In this document: in pieces, positions 14,600 through 27,400 of the stretch
How the letters are laid out: every line of letters starts with the position of its first letter
Numbering within the stretch: the stretch's first letter is position 1
Assembly: GCA_034509425.1 (NCBI GenBank)
Contig: JAVTVJ010000048.1
Coordinates: forward strand, 1-64,000
Origin: Eopsaltria australis
Taxonomy: Eukaryota; Chordata; Aves; Passeriformes; Petroicidae
DNA length: 64,000 bases
Direction of reading: 5' to 3'
The notes under the pieces: generated by a model
Told to the model about the DNA's origin: nothing
The model's database searches: none
The model's input: only the letters and a program-made list of their open reading frames with translations
Program-made: the position numbers and the translations under genes

Positions 14600-15058
14600 A
14601 AAGTACACCTGTCCAAGCAATGTGCTCCCAGTTTTTCCAGGGAAATGCCATGGAAGATGGTGTCAAAGGCTTTGCTGAAATCCAAATAGACTCATCCATT
14701 AGGTGGGTCACCTGGTCATAAAAAGAGATCAAGTTGTACAGGCAGGATCTGCCTTTCCTAAACCCATTGGTTGGGCCTGATCCCCTGGTTGTCCTGTACG
14801 TGCTGTGTGAATGCACTCAATTTGATCTGCTCCATAGCCTTCTCTGGGACCATGGTCAGGCAGACAGGCCTGCAGTTCCCCAGACCCTCCTTCCACCCCT
14901 TCTTGGGGATGAGCATCACATTAGCCAACCTCAGGTCATCTGGCACCTCCCTGATTAACCAGGAGTGACAATAAATGATGAAGAGCCGCTTAGTGAGCTC
15001 TTCTGCCAGCCCACACAGTACCCTCAGGGGAATCCCATCCAGCCCCTATGGCACACAT
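14600..15058 (-). pseudogene. CR1 ORF2 reverse-transcriptase pseudogene
   Basis: The intact protein would reverse-transcribe CR1 RNA at a nicked target. In order on the minus strand one sees LDGIPLRVLCGLAEEL, then PDDLRLANVMLIPKKG, NCRPVCLT, MEQIKLSAFTQHVQDN, NGFRKGRSCLYNLISFYDQV and a shifted frame matching the 'YLDFSKAFDT' region (the first catalytic aspartate motif). The frame is open from about 15,058 to 14,758. It then shifts between 'RPNQ' and 'GFRKG' near 14,770, consistent with a 2-base loss, and again near 14,690 before the DFSKAFDT region. The catalytic YADD motif lies beyond the truncated end. The copy is non-functional. Confidence 0.9.
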
Positions 15059-15060
15059 AC
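14600..15060 (-). mobile_element. CR1 LINE fragment, RT domain (antisense)
   Basis: Read on the minus strand, this is a segment of CR1 ORF2 spanning the N-terminal half of the RT domain. Both ends of the element are missing: there is no endonuclease, no C-terminal RT and no 3' octamer tail. It is clearly less diverged than the copies at 38-39.6 kb because long motif runs survive. A 16-nt A run lies about 30 bp to its right, which is the wrong side to be a tail of a minus-strand element. Homology seems to stop around 14,600 on the left and 15,060 on the right. Confidence 0.92.
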
Positions 15061-15089
15061 ATCATTTTCAGAAACCAGAGGGAGTATGC

Positions 15090-15105
15090 AAAAAAAAAAA
15101 AAAAA
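15090..15105. repeat. 16-nt poly-A tract
   Basis: An uninterrupted run of 16 A. It may mark an old retroposon tail on the plus strand, but I recognise no body to its left other than the antisense CR1. Confidence 0.9.
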
Positions 15106-18100
15106 TCTCAGAGAAGGGAGGGGCATTGGTGTGCAAAGTTATTTCAGTGAACATGAGAAAAATGTATTACAAAATATATTTCTCAGTGGTAGTTTTATTC
15201 TTGCCTCGCTCTATACGAAGCAAGAGGTGTGTTCTTGAGGTCATATAAATGTGCTAGAAGTTGTAATGGCCTAAAGTAGAAAAAACAGGGATCTTCATTC
15301 ATTAATACATTTTTTGGAAAATATGTTGCATAACAGAATTCCCCTAAGTTTCTCCTTCAGCAGCCATCCCAACACTCATTATCTTAATCAAGATTTGCAG
15401 TTCTTAAATTCCTGTCTCCATGTATCAACTGCCTTCACAAAAACCTAAGTGAAAAAAGGAAATATTGAGTCACAGAATGCTGTAACATGTGAAACAAGAT
15501 TCATCTGATACAACTGCAGAGCTGTTGGTTTGAAATTATAATAATTGTTGAAGTAATATAATGAACACCCAAGTTCCATGATGCTTATAGCTTGGTACAA
15601 ACTCTGAGATCCTGCAGTCAGCATCAAGGTTCACATATGAGCAGAATCTTCCAAGGTTAAAGGTCATAGTAAGAAGAAAGGCAGAAAACCTCAATTTATT
15701 GGTAGAGAACATAATGAAAAAATGTTCAAGATAGACAATATCAACTATCTGAGAATTTGAAAAAGCCCCATCTTCTTTAAAAAATGAAAGTTGAATTTCC
15801 CTGTAAAGTAATATTATTACAATTTACAACAAAAGAAAGGAAGCCATAAAAGCCAGTTTAAAAAGGACAGTGCCAAATGCCAGGTATACCTAGTCATATT
15901 CATTATGGGCAGCTGAAAGATCATGACCTAAAAACCCTTTGACAGCAAAAGTGGAAAAGTGGGAAATGACAATTTTTTACAAATTTGTCTGAAAGTGAAT
16001 AAAATGAAACTTGAGAGTAAGAGTATAGCAATATTTTTCCATTAAAGGAAAACCCTCAGGCCTCTTTCACTTTCAGATAATTTGCCAAGACCAGTATGCA
16101 ACAGTAACACTATTAGTGCTTGAGACTGATCTCAGTGAGTCTCACAGAGAGAGTCTCACAGTCTCTGTCTCCTCACAATAACTGAAGAGATAAGCACAGC
16201 TTCCTCAAATGCTTCATCTGTGTTTCATCTTCACTGTTCTGTCGGGAAAACATTTTGACCTTTCCTTTGCACAATTCGTTCCAGAGTTTATACCAGTTGC
16301 AGTCTGTACTTTTGCAGCATTGCTGACAGTTTTATTCTGCCATCACGTATACAATGTTTGCCTCTCACATTTTCTCAAATGAGAAATTTTTGTAAAATCT
16401 CTCTGTTGCACTTAAACAACACTGTTATTGCTTTTTCTTAACATTGGCTGAAAGATAACAGCCATAGCATCAGAAACAGCAAAGGTCAGATAGCCAGATA
16501 GCCAGGAGGAACTCCTGAATCTACATCAGTGATTTTATTCTCCCAGTCAGAATTTCAGGCTCACCAAAGGCCATGTCCAAATGATTTCACTACCCAATCT
16601 TCCTGGAGTTGTATAACTCAATTTGGACAAGTTCAGTAGTTAAATTTAAGGGTCACTTATTGACTCCCACTAATACTCAGGATTGAACTCCATATTAACA
16701 GCTGGTTCTAAATATTCTCAGAGAAGAGGAGGGGGGAGGAAAGTCTTTGTCCCTTTTTTCAGACAAATTTTTTAATAAATATTGACACTACTCCACAGTT
16801 CTACCAATGTCACAGGTAGATATTTTCAGAGTTTGATGAACAATAGATGTTCTCTATATAATGCAGCAACTACCATAATTTTCTATTTAATCCAGCAAAA
16901 AATAAGTGATGGCAAGACAGGAGCCAGTCATATTTCAGAGCAGATAATAGCAAGTTAGTGGTGTTGGTATTACCTAAATTTGAGTCTAGTCCAAAGTCTA
17001 ATATATGGGTTTGGAAGTTTCAGTATCAACATAACAATGAATTTTTTCCCAGAAGAACATTTTTTTCCCTTCACAGTTTTAAAATAGACCGAAAGAGTAA
17101 AAAAACCCAATCAAACCAAACCCAAGACTTGAGCCCATTATGCTAGACTTCTGTAATAACTTGGGTATACACTACTATTCATGATTGAGAATACTCCCAC
17201 CTTGGTTCAAAAGAGAATAGCATATTTGCAGAATTAGCATACAGCACATAAACTGACACATCTGGCCCTTACAAGTTAGGTCCTTGCACTACATCCAAGA
17301 AAGATAATATACAGCCAGCTCAGGCATACAGAACAGAATATGTATGTTAAAATAATGCTACATCCAACCTGATGAGTATTGCTTCCAGCAGCTATTTGGC
17401 ACAGTAATATCATCACAGTACACTTTACAAAAGAGAATATTGCTAGTTCATGGTCTGTTACACAGCGTAGAAAAGCTCAAAAAGTCTCTTGCTCCCGTAA
17501 TAATGAACACATTTCTGTAACAAATATAGATGTGATCAAAATCTTTACGGGAAGCAAGAGGTACAGTGGGATAGAATATTGAACACATTTGCCCTAACAC
17601 TGAAAACTATACACAAGGCAAAGTAGAATACTGTGAGCCATATATTTAAGAGATCTCCGCACACACCCAGACCTTCCTATCACAGAGGAAAAGGTTGTGC
17701 ATTTCAAAATGCTTGCTAACTTTAAAGCAAAACAATGAAAGAGTACAAAACAAAAAGAGTAGTTGACACTGACTCTTCCTAGAGGATAAGTAGGAAATTG
17801 AAAACATTTCTTCACATATTTAAGTCCTGCAGGAAGAAATAGTGTCTAAGAAGTTGTGCTGTTTGGTTTGCATAGCTACAAGTAAGGGTTTTACAGTTAT
17901 TGACATGTAGTGTCACAATTTGATTAAAAGATCTCTTTAATTCACTCCAATCTAATATATAAACTTTATACTTACAGTCTATAGATATATCAGAAAACCC
18001 CTGAAGTCTGTTGTAAAAAACTGAGGATAGTTTACCACATTATACACTACATTTTATTTGTAAAACGTGCAAAAAGACTTAGTAGCCTTCAAAATAAATT

Positions 18101-18524
18101 TATTGCTAGAGCTGCAATGCTAAGAGGAAATTAATATTTAGAAATACAGTATATTAGTTGAATTACATTGTCTGGATATGTTTTAAGGAATTATGTCTGA
18201 CCAAGTTAAATAATAAAGAGTTGCTTATACTAAACTAGAGACCTCCACTGTCATAGTTCTAAATAGGAGTATTTGTCTTTCTTCAGCTCATATAGGCCTA
18301 CAACAGAAAGCTTGTCCCTAGTCTTGATGTCTTCCATGTCTTGCTGAGCTATATTCCAATCTTAACTACTCTTGAAGAAATAATGTCGCCAACACTAGCA
18401 TTAGTTTCTGTTAAACATGAGGGGGTTAAAAACAATGAGATTTTTGTCAGTCTACTTTAGTGTAGGAGCCTTGAGGAAACTTAAATGTGAAAGCGTATTT
18501 TTTGGAATAGAATTTCATGTCAGG

Positions 18525-18700
18525 CAATAGCAGTAGCTCAGAGATCATTCAAAAGTCATGCAGAAGGTCCTTGTTTGAGGTCTGTTCAGATCCTGGCTTT
18601 GGTTCTCACCACCTGGGTGTCCGGGTCAGAAAATTGGCTACTTTGGGCAAGAGTTCTGCAAAACCTTTTACAATTTAGGTAGTAACTATGGATTGGATAA
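18525..18700 (+). mobile_element. Possible tRNA-derived SINE (MIR/CORE-like)
   Basis: The segment contains a tRNA-style A-box-like block (AGTAGCTCAGAGA, near 18,531) and, about 50 bp on, a B-box-like block (TGTTCAGATCC, near 18,583). After these come 'TGGCTTTGG' and, further on, 'TTTGGGCAAG', which recall the 'CGGCTCTG' and 'CTTGGGCAAG' parts of the ancient MIR/CORE-SINE consensus. Spacing between the blocks is near tRNA-like. The match is weak and from memory, and the tRNA cloverleaf does not fold convincingly by eye, so this is not a functional tRNA gene. Confidence 0.3.
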
Positions 18701-21523
18701 TGGAAATTAATCTGCATTTTATTAGCTCAGTTATGTGTCATTACCAAACTATGCACAGTATTCAGTGGATCAAAAAGGCTTAACAGATAGAAGCTCTCAA
18801 ACTTATCAACATCCTGTCTGTAAGTTCTCTTCAGGTCTTTGAGACCAAATTCGAATGAACATCATACAAAACAGGAATTAGAAATTTGAAATTCTAGGAT
18901 ATCATCTACATGTTGGAGGAATACTCCAGTCCAGAATATTTGGTCTAATACAGTCTCTCTCCTTTTCGTGGAAATGCTTTCAGTCTACCTTAATTCAGAA
19001 GAAGAGCAATTTTGTTGTCTCTGAATGTTTCTCAGTACTTAGGAAACCCCTTCTGATGCACTTCTGTTTCTGAGAAAGATTCTATATGAGCAATAAAACA
19101 GCTGGTTCTCCTTGCTATTTCTTGCTACTCATAGCAATCAGCTTGCAATCTACTGATTGGGATACTTATTTGCACCTTTTTTTTTTCCTGAGGAGATTTA
19201 CCCCTGGAACTCTTCCTACCTACAATTTTCTGTTATTGAAAACAAAATAACAACTGCATTTTTCATCTGTCCTCGTTAATTCTAAGACATATTGGAATGC
19301 TAAGATGCTGAACAAGAAGATTGTTTTGCATTTATTCTTATCTACTGATATAGATCTTCATGTTATATTTTTTCTGTATTGTAAACCTTTCCAGTAGTCC
19401 ACGTGAGAGATAGTATTTCTGTTTTCTTCAATTTGAATGTGTTTGCAGTGTTAGAAAAATTTTTTTTCAGCAGAATAACTCTTGATTTACACAAGTGTAA
19501 GCTAAGTAACTCTATAAAACAAGCATTACCATCAAAAAAGAAATTATCTCTCACTTTGTAATGTTAACATGGAAGCATCTTGCAGCGCTCTAAAGTATGA
19601 TCAAGTCATGCTGTTATAAGTGAGCACTGCTATAAGTTATACCTTGAATTCCATAAGTTTATTGATTGTAGAAAACCAGAGAATTATTTTCTTTACAATC
19701 ACCTATTCACTTTTAGTTATTCTTAAATTGATATTTGTTTCACAACAGAAGTATGTCTAAGATTATAAGTACTTTTAAAATAGTCTAAATAAAAACAAGT
19801 ACTCCCATTTAAAAACTACTAAAATGTAATTTCTGCTCGGCATATATCCTGTCATATGTTTCATGTGTGCTATACTCTAATAATTGTCATCAACAATATC
19901 AGCTGATTTCTGCAAGTTCCAGAGCTTGAATTAAATTTCTGTACAAGACAGTTTTTGTTCCCAACAAAAGAGTCACTATCAGTTTTCACTTGATATTCAT
20001 GACATAATTCAGAAGAGTCTGTTTTACAAGCCTCTAAATCTTTCTGAATCTAAATATAGACAACACTATTTAAGCTCCCCTAATATGATTTTATTTTAGT
20101 GCAAGACTAGCCCTGCAAGCTATTAGCGAGGCATATTGGGTTTTAATGTACTGTACAGTGTTCTGGTCTGGACAGCTAATGAGAAATTCAGGTTAATGTG
20201 TGTCAAAAATATGTAAATTCTTTGGGATCTAGTAAAAACTGCTTATGGAGATGCAGAAATTAACTAAATATGGGAACATAAACAGATGAAACCATGTTCA
20301 GGGCAATTTTTCATGTTCTTTTCCTCAACAACCTGTAGATGGTTCTAGTTACTTTAAGAGTTTATGTTTGATCTTCAATCATTTTGTATAATTGGGATGC
20401 TTAACCATGACTATTGAGTATATATTTCTGTTTATTAACACAGTTGTATCTACAGAGTTTTGTTTGGTTGGGTTTTTTTGTTTGGTTTCATTGTTTTTAT
20501 TTTTTACAATCAAAAGGGGAAAATAGAAACAACAGACTTTGAAGTACTATGTACATATTACATGTTGGTTCCAAATATTCTCTTTGTTTTCAACTTATTC
20601 AACATATAAATATTTACTTAAATGCTTACCTAAAATTTTAAATGTTTACATAATATTTTTATCAGTATTAGTCGCTGTGATCTAATGCAGAATAATCTTG
20701 AAAGCGGAACAAAGCAGTTTACAATAACAGAGTCTGAGAATAAAAATGAAGGAATCTTCATATTTCTGATCTCTGCCCAACTTCATTAACTTGCTAACTT
20801 CATCCAGGATCAATGAGACCTACCTGCAAAGCACAATGGAACATTATGCAGAGAGAAAAACTAATGAAGAACACCAGAATTTAAATTTTTTCCAAGACCA
20901 TTGTGGTGGGCAACAAATTTTATTCTTCTCAGTGCCTTCTACTTGCCTTGTTTTTCCATTTGCCACACATGTATTTCAACACTCTCCTAAGAGAAACTGT
21001 ACACTTCTCTTCTGCATTCACTCCTTCAGTCATTGTAGCCCTTTAGAGTACCAGACTTTACAATTTAAATCTCTGTCACAGCTAAGAGACCATTTCTATT
21101 TCTCTTTAGGCTGTTGATGATATTCTGAGGGCATATACAACTTACTGAATATGCTACTCATCATAGTAAAATGAAATGATTTCAACATGATTTCTTCTGG
21201 GGAAGTCATTGTAAACAGTACTAATGAAAGCCATGAAAAATGTTTGCATTTCTGTATTTAACAGTCTCTGAAATGTGATTTTATGTCACACAGATCGTTT
21301 TCTGTTAGAAACTAAAAGGGAATGTAATTAATTATTTATGCTTCTGTAAGTCACTTTTGGGTAGTGATAATGGACTTCAGAGATTTCAATTTTTCTTTCT
21401 GTACCCGGTCGGCTATGAATGGAACCTGGTTCAAATCAAAGTTTCAGATTGCTCAAATCTGAAACAGATAGAGGAGAAAAGAAAAACAGGATCTTGCTGC
21501 TTCCTTCAAGCTAGATGTACATT

Positions 21524-21552
21524 AAAAAAAAAAAAAAGAAAAAGCAAAAAAA
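21524..21552. repeat. A-rich low-complexity tract
   Basis: A run of 14 A followed by interrupted A-rich sequence. It could be a retroposon tail, but no body is recognised upstream. Confidence 0.8.
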
Positions 21553-21743
21553 GATCAGTGACATCCTCAACAAAAATATTTTTTAAATGCTAATATTTAA
21601 ATGGAGTAATGTCAAATAAAGGAGTTTAAAATGTTTGCAATCTCTCTAACATCACTTTTTTTTCTGGTTTTAGTTCCCTTTAGCTACTCTTACAACTATA
21701 TTTACATAAAAATATCATACATTTACAAAAGCCAGTGATGGGT

Positions 21744-22198
21744 TTCTAAAATTGTAAGGGTAGAAATTACTCTCCCATTTGACCTTTTTGACTGTCACAG
21801 CACCAAAAAGGATCTTATAATATCCAGCTGTTAAATGGGTCATCAAGGTAATAGTGCAGCATGGCAGGAACTGATTGGTTATTGTGGTGTGGGGCCAGTT
21901 TCAGAAGCAATCTGTGGACAATTTCTCTCGAGGACAAGGTTTCAGATTTTGAACTCTGCTGGTTAAACAGAGTTACTGCTGTGAGTCTTTATTAAGGTTG
22001 AACAAGTAGAATCTGCTGATCTGCCAGTTGTTCCAAAAGATTGTGCTCCTGTTGTGAGAATACTTCACCTCTTTATGCATGACTGACCTTCTAGTGGGAT
22101 CCTGCTGCGAGATGTGAATGTGGCCATTGCGGATAGACTGCCAGGAGAACTCTAAGCAATGGATACAGTAGCCAAGCTTTTGCAATTATGGACAGCAA
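21744..22198 (+). other. Coding-like patch of unknown origin, with stops
   Basis: In one plus-strand frame (the frame of base 21,835), protein-like stretches continue across several stops: a 43-codon run from 21,835, a stretch including VESADLPVVPKDCAPVV (22,009 on) and one including LLRDVNVAIADRLPGEL (22,102 on). Stops in this frame lie at 21,832, 21,964, 21,979, 22,084 and 22,153. Two of them (TGA at 22,084, TAA at 22,153) could be C-to-T changes of CGA and CAA. The minus strand also has a 70-codon frame here (21,973-22,185), so the coding strand is not certain. I do not recognise the family. It could be a decayed retroposed gene, an old transposon protein, or chance composition. Confidence 0.25.
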
Positions 22199-24329
22199 TA
22201 CTGAATTATATAGTCTGTTTTAAAATTACCACACAGTTTCAAAAAACCTACAACTGATTACTTGGTTTCCTAGCTAACTTCTATTATTGTAGGCATCAAA
22301 TAACTTTAATTGGCAAAATCTATTTATGGGAAAGTTTTTTATGTGTTTCAGACGAAAATATATATTTAGTCATTGCATTATTAATTATTTCCTTCTAGAT
22401 TTTTTTTCCTATGAAACATATAGCTAACAATGAGAATGCTGTATTACAAACACATTTGCTTGGAGTATATCATAGGAAATTTTTACACCTGTTGAGTTCT
22501 TTCTCCATGAAATGATGTTAAAAAATTCTTTTTGGTAATTTTTTATTGCGGATAACCCTCCAAAAATAACCACCAATTTGAATAAGAATTAACACCCTTT
22601 TATGCATTTCTCCAGTGGTGCCTCCTTTGCTATAGTCCCTAGAGACCATGGTTCTGTTTCTGGAAGACCTAAATGTTGATGGTTGAACAGAATGTAGGAA
22701 TACCTTCCAGGTTCTTGGCAGAGTGAATGATAGTGACAGTTTACACTTGCAAGTGTTCCTGCATGGAAAATTATATTCTCAATTATGTGCATCTGAACTC
22801 TTTAATATTGCTGCAAAATGCTGGTAACTTGAGAAGAATTACTGAAACTGGCAAATAATACACACTTTGCAAACCTGTAACATACAATTATATACATGAC
22901 AAAACTAAGAACTTTTATTTGGTTTAGGGTTTTTTCCATTCGCATTTATTTTTCTGCTGTTGGCAGTGGAAAAAAACATCTTAGAGATATATCATTCCTT
23001 AGTTAAAATGAGAATATAATCCTTCTGTAGAAATAAGACAGATGACTGTAAAACAATTTTGTAAAGGATAAGAAATACCAGCATAATTTTTAAACACATC
23101 TCTGCTTGTGTGACTGGTATGTATCCATCATGAACTGTTTTCCAGGGAAGGAGAGTGCATGATCAGCAACTTAATTGCTTAAGGGATGAATACACAGATT
23201 TAAATCTGCTTTTAAAACTTCTAAGTACGTCTCACACTACCTATGTATTTTAAATCATACAGGATGGTGTCACACTCTCAGACAATATGTATGTTTCTGC
23301 TCTTCGACATATTCCCTCTTTTTTTATTATATTTCACATTGGCACTCTGTTGCCATTATTCAGCACCAGGATTTGGCGAGAAAGATTTTCACTGATTAAT
23401 CTGATTTTAAACTAAGTTCCCGTAACATATGTCTGAATCATCATTTGTGGGAGGTAATTGTGACATACAGAATAGAGATTTAAATTTAAATCATGACATG
23501 ATTATTTAGCTGACTTCTCTCTTTTCATTTAATTATGGATCTTTATTTCATGACCTTTCTAGTTTTAAACCATGTGTGTGTTCCCTTTACTTTTTTATCT
23601 TCATCTTGTTTTCAAAATATGTCAAATTTCAAGTAGATCCTTATCTGAATTATCCTATATTTTATCATTAAGTCACCAATAAAATTCAATACAATTATCT
23701 ATTTCTCTCTGTTTCATACTTTTTTACATGAAAATCTTTATTTGTGCTGATAACATGACTGTGCCTATATCTCATGCATGTGACTTCTACATCCCTGAGT
23801 AGAAATAAGGGGCCTGCTTGCCTCTTGGTTTGGCTATAAGCTGTAGAATGGAATTGAAATGGCTCTCAGGTGTTGGAAGTTTTACTGTAATTGCATGGAG
23901 CTTAAGGTCAGAATTAGAAAGGAATTGTAGAAGAGCTGGAGGAAAGATCTAACCTTCCTTATAGTTTTGTCAGGTGTAATGCAATTGTGTTCATTTAATC
24001 AATTTTAACTATCTCACATAAATTTCTGCAGTAATCACCTCCTGCACTCAGTTGCCAAGATCAGTTCACATTCTATTTACCCGAGCTCCACTTCGTAGTA
24101 GCACTGTGGTAAGCCTGGACACTTGATTTCTGAAATAAGCTTTCCCTGATTCAAATAGAATGCACCACAAGAAGTATATCAATTTTTTTTTCAATTTTAT
24201 TTATATGAATAGGTTTTATGGATGTTTTAATGGCTTCATTTTTGTGTTATTCTTTCTGATTCAGACTTGCATTTCATGCTCTTACCAAGTTTCAGGATTC
24301 ATTATGAAGATAGCATTTGTTGATGATAG

Positions 24330-24401
24330 AGAATTCTATACATGTAACATAATTTGATTGTTATTAGAATTCTATATGTGCAACATAATTTGATTGTTAA
24401 T
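24330..24401 (+). repeat. 36-bp tandem duplication, two copies
   Basis: Two adjacent 36-bp units (24,330-24,365 and 24,366-24,401) begin AGAATTCTATA and share the block ACATAATTTGATTGTTA. I count four mismatches between units, so the duplication is fairly old. There is no third copy. Confidence 0.95.
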
Positions 24402-27400
24402 AGACTGTGCAATCATTAAGTAAGTTACTTGCAGGATTACTGATAAAAATGTGTTTATATTTCCTTCTTTTCTGGTCTATTACAATTAGGAAAATAACCA
24501 TGATTTTTAGGAAGGAGTATCTAAAGTCTGTTTATTATATATTGATGGTTTATTGATTCAACATTCCCAAATGCTGTATATTCTGTTTATTGTTGCCTTG
24601 AGAATCCTAATTTTTTTCATTAATTTTCTTGAATCAAGGAGGTTATCAGGGTGGTACTGACACCTTTGATTTTCAGTGCCCATTTATTCCTGTTAAATTA
24701 ATAGAACAGATATAATCCTTCCAGCTCCCATGGCAGAATTTTGAGCTTGGATAATGAGAACCTGTATAATGACACCCTTTAAAGAGCAAAATTATAGCTA
24801 AGTAATTTTCTCTTTCAGGTACAATATTGCAATCTCTTGAGTTTGGGCAGCACTGTCATTAAATATGCAGATACGTTACTGTGGTGCCACCTTTTCCTTC
24901 AAATTGAGTTTCAGGGATAACTGAAAAACTTTTAAAGCTTCTATAGTGTCTCATCCAATTTCAGAAGTGAAAATTGCAAAGGAGTTAAAAAATTACTATC
25001 AAAATCTTCTGAACCTAAACAGAAGAGTTTTATCAAGGTACATTTAATTCAATATTTTTTTTCATTAACTCTGTTTTCTTCCTTTAATTCACAGTTTATC
25101 ATTGTCATTCCCTACATTTATATCTCTGTGCAGGGAACTTCTTCTTTTAATTAATTCAGTGCATCTATCATTAGTTATTTCTGTTATGAAGCCAAGGAAT
25201 GTGTTAATGAGTCTTCTAGAGCAATGTGTCAGTTTTTAAAGTCCATTAAGTTTCTATGACTTTTTGCATACTAACACTCATTATGACATTATTTCCCCTG
25301 ATCTTGAAATCCAATTTAAATTCCAACCATGAATTTTCAGTGATGGAACATGTTTTTTAATTGCTCTATCTTTCTATGCTCAGTACAGAACTGAGATAAG
25401 AAGTTGCATGTTATATTTTTAAGGTCTCTTTCACACATTTTCAATGACAAATGATCAGTATGAGAAAAAATTCATAGTTATGAGACTCAAAGCTTCCAGA
25501 AAATAAAAGTTCTTATAGAATTTGTTATTATTTCAGATGTATTGTTACTGACATTTTCTTACAATTACTTCGTTAAAACTTCCCTAGTTCCAAAGGCTAT
25601 GAGTTCAAAGCCCAGCAGATCTCCCAGAATTATTCCCCTATGTCATATTTTGTCTCTGGTTCACAAAGAAGGAATATCATCTTCCTTTGCAAGCTCTCTT
25701 GAAGAATGCCACTTTTATTCCTGTCATGTCAGGACTGCATATGCGTATCATGAGATTTATCATGCAAAGGACAGGAAGAAAATCGAAATTAGCTTTAAAT
25801 CCTTATTTCCAGATCTAGTTGGTGGTTTTGATAAGCTTCAGTCTCTCTATGAAGCCCTGATCTGGCCACAGAACCTCTTCTCGGTTTTTGACCAGAAAGA
25901 AAACCAAAAAATGTGATCCAGATAAGAGCTGATGGGTGACAGTGTGTCCTCCAGTCTATTTTAACTGATAACCAGACAACACATACTTGCAGGTGAGTTT
26001 AAATGCAAAAGTGCATAACTGGCACATAAATTCCACAGAAGTTCTAGTAGTCAATACAACCCTAAACATTCCACAGGACATTTGAATAAAGCACTGAAAA
26101 AAACCCACATACCTGCAGGAAATAACCAGGCCATGTGAAAGTCTTAGTCCCAGGGGTTTTAATCATAGCAGAACTGAGTGAGGTACTTCCAGAGTTCTGA
26201 GCTACAAATTAGCTATTTATCTTCATTTCTTGGTGAAAAGTCACGGCAACCTAGTAGGATTTCAAAACTTAGTAGCAGATGCTTTACGTTAAACTGAGTG
26301 ATTGTGGAACTGAAACAATTTTCATACAGAAACCATACTCTACTATGAAGATGTAGTTTGTAAAAATCTGCATTTTTGTTTGTTTTTACTAAAAATAAAT
26401 TTTCCATTACTTTGAAATAAAAAAGATTAATTGAGGTGGTTGTAAATCTAGTTGTAGGGAGATACCACCGGTGTGTTGGTTTCACTGTGTTCAGGAGCTT
26501 TATTTTATTTTTCTAAAGAATGAACCTTAGACAGTAGTAGATACAACTTTGACACTAATGGAAGAGCCAAAGGTCCCCCTTGAATTATCCTGCAGCAGGC
26601 TTTCCCTTTGGGTCACACAATGTTGGCCATTTATTCCTTTCTGCTCTGTATTAAACCATGTGATTGTCACTATGAAGCAATGTCATATACCTTGGAGTAC
26701 GAGTAAGAAGTGCTCCATGTTTCCTGGCATGGAGGGAATTAGGTATAATCTTCATCATAGCACCACATCAAGGAACATGATTGTGTCATAGAGAGTTAAA
26801 AGTATAAGATAATAGAAATGGGTAAATTCCCATTTCTGTAGGAAAACAGTTTTTGTTACATTCACTACCAAACCATCTCTAAATCAAATGCAGAGCTGCA
26901 GCTCAAGCTGTCTCCAGTTTCATTAAGATCTAGTTTTACTATATTGATGTGCCAGGAGCAGTAGTGTCTGCCAAAATAGTGCTCATAGCTAAATCTATGC
27001 TTGAACTACAGTTGCCCTGAAATTAAAACAGGAAAACAAAAACAACCCTGTAATTAATATGTCAGATCTTATTAGATCTTGAAAACTGGCGGTACTTCAT
27101 TTCAAGGTTTGAAAAAAATTATGAACATTATCTGTATGCAGTTAAATATCCATGACACTTCTGTTCCTTACATGGTTTCCATATAATGATACATTTCACT
27201 TTTTGCCAGGGATATAAACAATGCAACTAATCAGATTTGGCATAGTATTTAACTGGTCCTGTTAACACTTTTTAAAAATCAAACCCCCCATTCTGTTTAA
27301 ATCATTGCCTTCAATCAGAGCTTATATTATTTGTCTCTATTTAGAAGGTAAAAATTTGGATTTCACTTTGTGCACCAAATCTACAGTTTTTATAGCAAAA

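Noticed and set aside
14734..15248. Cluster of overlapping plus-strand frames of 60-87 codons
   Set aside because: The left part is the reverse strand of the CR1 RT fragment; the right part is a poly-A tract read as lysines in several frames.
18531..18593. Functional tRNA gene from A and B box-like blocks
   Set aside because: No credible acceptor stem or anticodon arm pairing is visible by eye; an old SINE is the better guess.
20791..21117. 108-codon plus-strand frame as a gene
   Set aside because: No motif or family resemblance; composition is typical of chance frames in this AT-rich DNA.
25542..25916. Longest open reading frame in the window, 124 codons, as a gene
   Set aside because: It has no recognisable domain, signal peptide or repeat, no CpG-rich promoter and no supporting neighbour. 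A frame of this size is expected by chance in 64 kb of eukaryotic DNA.
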